This document shows, piece after piece, positions 32,705 through 33,634 of a DNA stretch of 33,634 bases. The stretch covers positions 1 through 33,634 of the forward strand of contig JAPORH010000163.1 in the NCBI GenBank assembly GCA_026710325.1, written 5' to 3'. Each line of letters opens with the position of its first letter. Within the stretch, counting starts at the first letter, position 1. The position numbers and the translations under genes are program-made. The notes under the pieces were generated by a model. It saw nothing but the letters and a program-made list of their open reading frames with translations, did not search any database and was not told the origin of the DNA. Source of the stretch: Litoreibacter sp. (lineage in GTDB: Bacteria > Pseudomonadota > Alphaproteobacteria > Rhodobacterales > Rhodobacteraceae).

Positions 32705-33634
32705 CAGAGTGGCCAGATGAAGGGGATGACGGCGGAGGCGAGAATACCGATGCTAAGGTTAAGCGGTATGCCCACCTTCATGAAATCGGTGAATTTGTAG
32801 CCCCCCGGCCCGTAGACCAACATATTGGTCTGGTAGCCAATGGGCGTCGCAAAACTGGCAGAGGCCGCAACCATGACAGCCACCACCAGCGGGCGCGGAT
32901 CGATGCCCACGGCGCTGGCGAGCCCGATGGCAATGGGGGTGACCACGACGGCTACGGCGTTGTTGGAGACCAGTTCGGTTAGGACTGAGGTCAGCAAATA
33001 GACGCCCCAAATGATGAAGAAGGGCGGCAGGCCCATCATGAGGGGCGCCAACGCCTCGACGATGAGCGAGACCGCACCTGAAGCCTGTAAGGCAGCACCG
33101 ACGGCAAGCATGGCAAAAATCAGCGCCAGAAGGCGACCGTCGACGAAGGAAAACGCCTCCTCCGCGTCGATACAGCGGGTGAGCAGCACGATCGCCACAG
33201 CGAGGATGGAGAGCAGAAATATCGGGGCGAGCCCGATACCGGCGAGCCCCACCAAGGCCAGCAATGTGAGGATCGCAATCGGGGCATGGGTCCGCCTGTA
33301 AGCGCGCGCAGTGGGCTGGGCCACGTCCACGAGCCCCATATCGGAGGCAAGCCGCGCGATATCCTCCGGCGCGCCTTCGAGAAGCAGCGTGTCGCCGACG
33401 CGTACCACGATGCCGTCAAGCTGCTGGCCAATGTTCTGATTGCTGCGATGCACGGCGAGCGGATAGACGCCGTAACGCCTGCGCAGCCGGAGCGCGCCCA
33501 GCGTTCGGCCTACCATGCGCGCGCCGGGGGTGATCAGGACCTCGACCGTAGTGGTCTCCACCGCAGAAAGCTGGTCGACGCGTTTGAGCTGCTTGTCGGC
33601 TTGAAGGGACAGCAGTTCGGTCATCTCTGTACGC
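32704..33634 (-). CDS. SLC13 family permease, C-terminal part (cut by window edge)
   Basis: The visible 309 residues stay open to the right edge (codons for RTE precede an internal Met at 33624), so the gene starts outside. The visible part begins inside the linker, then shows one TrkA-C domain (VEVLITPGARMVGRTLGAL... VRVGDTLLLEGAPEDIARL) and the C-terminal membrane half with LVSNNAVAVVVTPIA and ATPIGYQTNMLVYGPGGYKFTDF. It is a paralogue of the transporter at 29806; the conserved PIGxxxNxL...GPGGYxFxD segment is shared. The coupled small lipoprotein downstream may assist it. Substrate unknown. Confidence 0.9.
   Translation of the reverse strand, partial: RTEMTELLSLQADKQLKRVDQLSAVETTTVEVLITPGARMVGRTLGALRLRRRYGVYPLAVHRSNQNIGQQLDGIVVRVGDTLLLEGAPEDIARLASDMGLVDVAQPTARAYRRTHAPIAILTLLALVGLAGIGLAPIFLLSILAVAIVLLTRCIDAEEAFSFVDGRLLALIFAMLAVGAALQASGAVSLIVEALAPLMMGLPPFFIIWGVYLLTSVLTELVSNNAVAVVVTPIAIGLASAVGIDPRPLVVAVMVAASASFATPIGYQTNMLVYGPGGYKFTDFMKVGIPLNLSIGILASAVIPFIWPL

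Noticed and set aside
1-33634. tRNA or rRNA genes, CRISPR arrays, insertion sequences, prophage
   Set aside because: No GGTTCGAAT-type T-loop with a cloverleaf context, no regular spacer array, no transposase or integrase, and no flanking target duplications were seen.

Overview
The window looks like chromosome of an alphaproteobacterium of the order Rhodobacterales (Roseobacter-like). The reasons are the moderately high G+C, the style of the proteins, a type A rnpB, a GC-rich intergenic element of a kind I recall from Rhodobacter/Roseobacter genomes (about 309-347), a DUF2927 lipoprotein, and a form II coxSLM operon. This is inference from recognised families; no 16S rRNA or tRNA gene was seen. 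No insertion sequence, prophage or CRISPR array was seen.

Layout. (1) 1-1932: the first codons of a leftward secreted protein, a GC-rich repeat, then a leftward pair encoding an SbtA-type bicarbonate transporter and an SbtB-like PII protein. (2) 1990-4101: a membrane chemoreceptor. (3) 4205-7829, all leftward: gatC, gatA, an excalibur-domain lipoprotein, an AmpD-type amidase, and rnpB directly abutting the amidase stop codon. (4) 7975-10607: a UPF0173 metallo-hydrolase, a small hypothetical protein, a hairpin-rich gap, tadA (leftward) and an RluB-type pseudouridine synthase. (5) 10692-18026, all rightward and tightly packed: a 26-residue membrane microprotein, XpaC, TelA, a DUF2927 lipoprotein, an SPFH/GYF protein, a cytochrome b561-like protein, a double zinc-ribbon membrane protein, a PfkB sugar kinase and dtd. 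(6) 17995-22380: a leftward GT2 glycosyltransferase, pxpABC (5-oxoprolinase) and a leftward KDG kinase. (7) 22564-27418: a GAF/Fis regulator, an inverted-repeat operator candidate, coxS-coxL-coxM of form II (AYRGAGR) and a strong terminator. (8) 27597-33634: a YebC/TACO1 protein, a tandem DUF922 metalloprotease-like protein, two SLC13/RCK_C transporters (the second cut by the window edge), an outer-membrane beta-barrel protein and a small lipoprotein.

The most interesting part is region 5. It combines an XpaC-TelA pair with SPFH (YdjI-like) and zinc-ribbon membrane (YdjG-like) proteins, two modules that in Bacillus subtilis occur at separate loci and are linked to membrane stress. Here they sit in one apparent operon with a lipoprotein carrying a degenerate zincin-like motif, a b-type cytochrome and an overlapping 26-codon membrane peptide gene. 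This looks like a membrane-associated stress or maintenance system without a described function.

Start codons were chosen from ribosome binding sites, overlaps and family N-termini, and often differ from the longest open frame. All functional calls rest on family recognition from the translated sequence; no database search was run.
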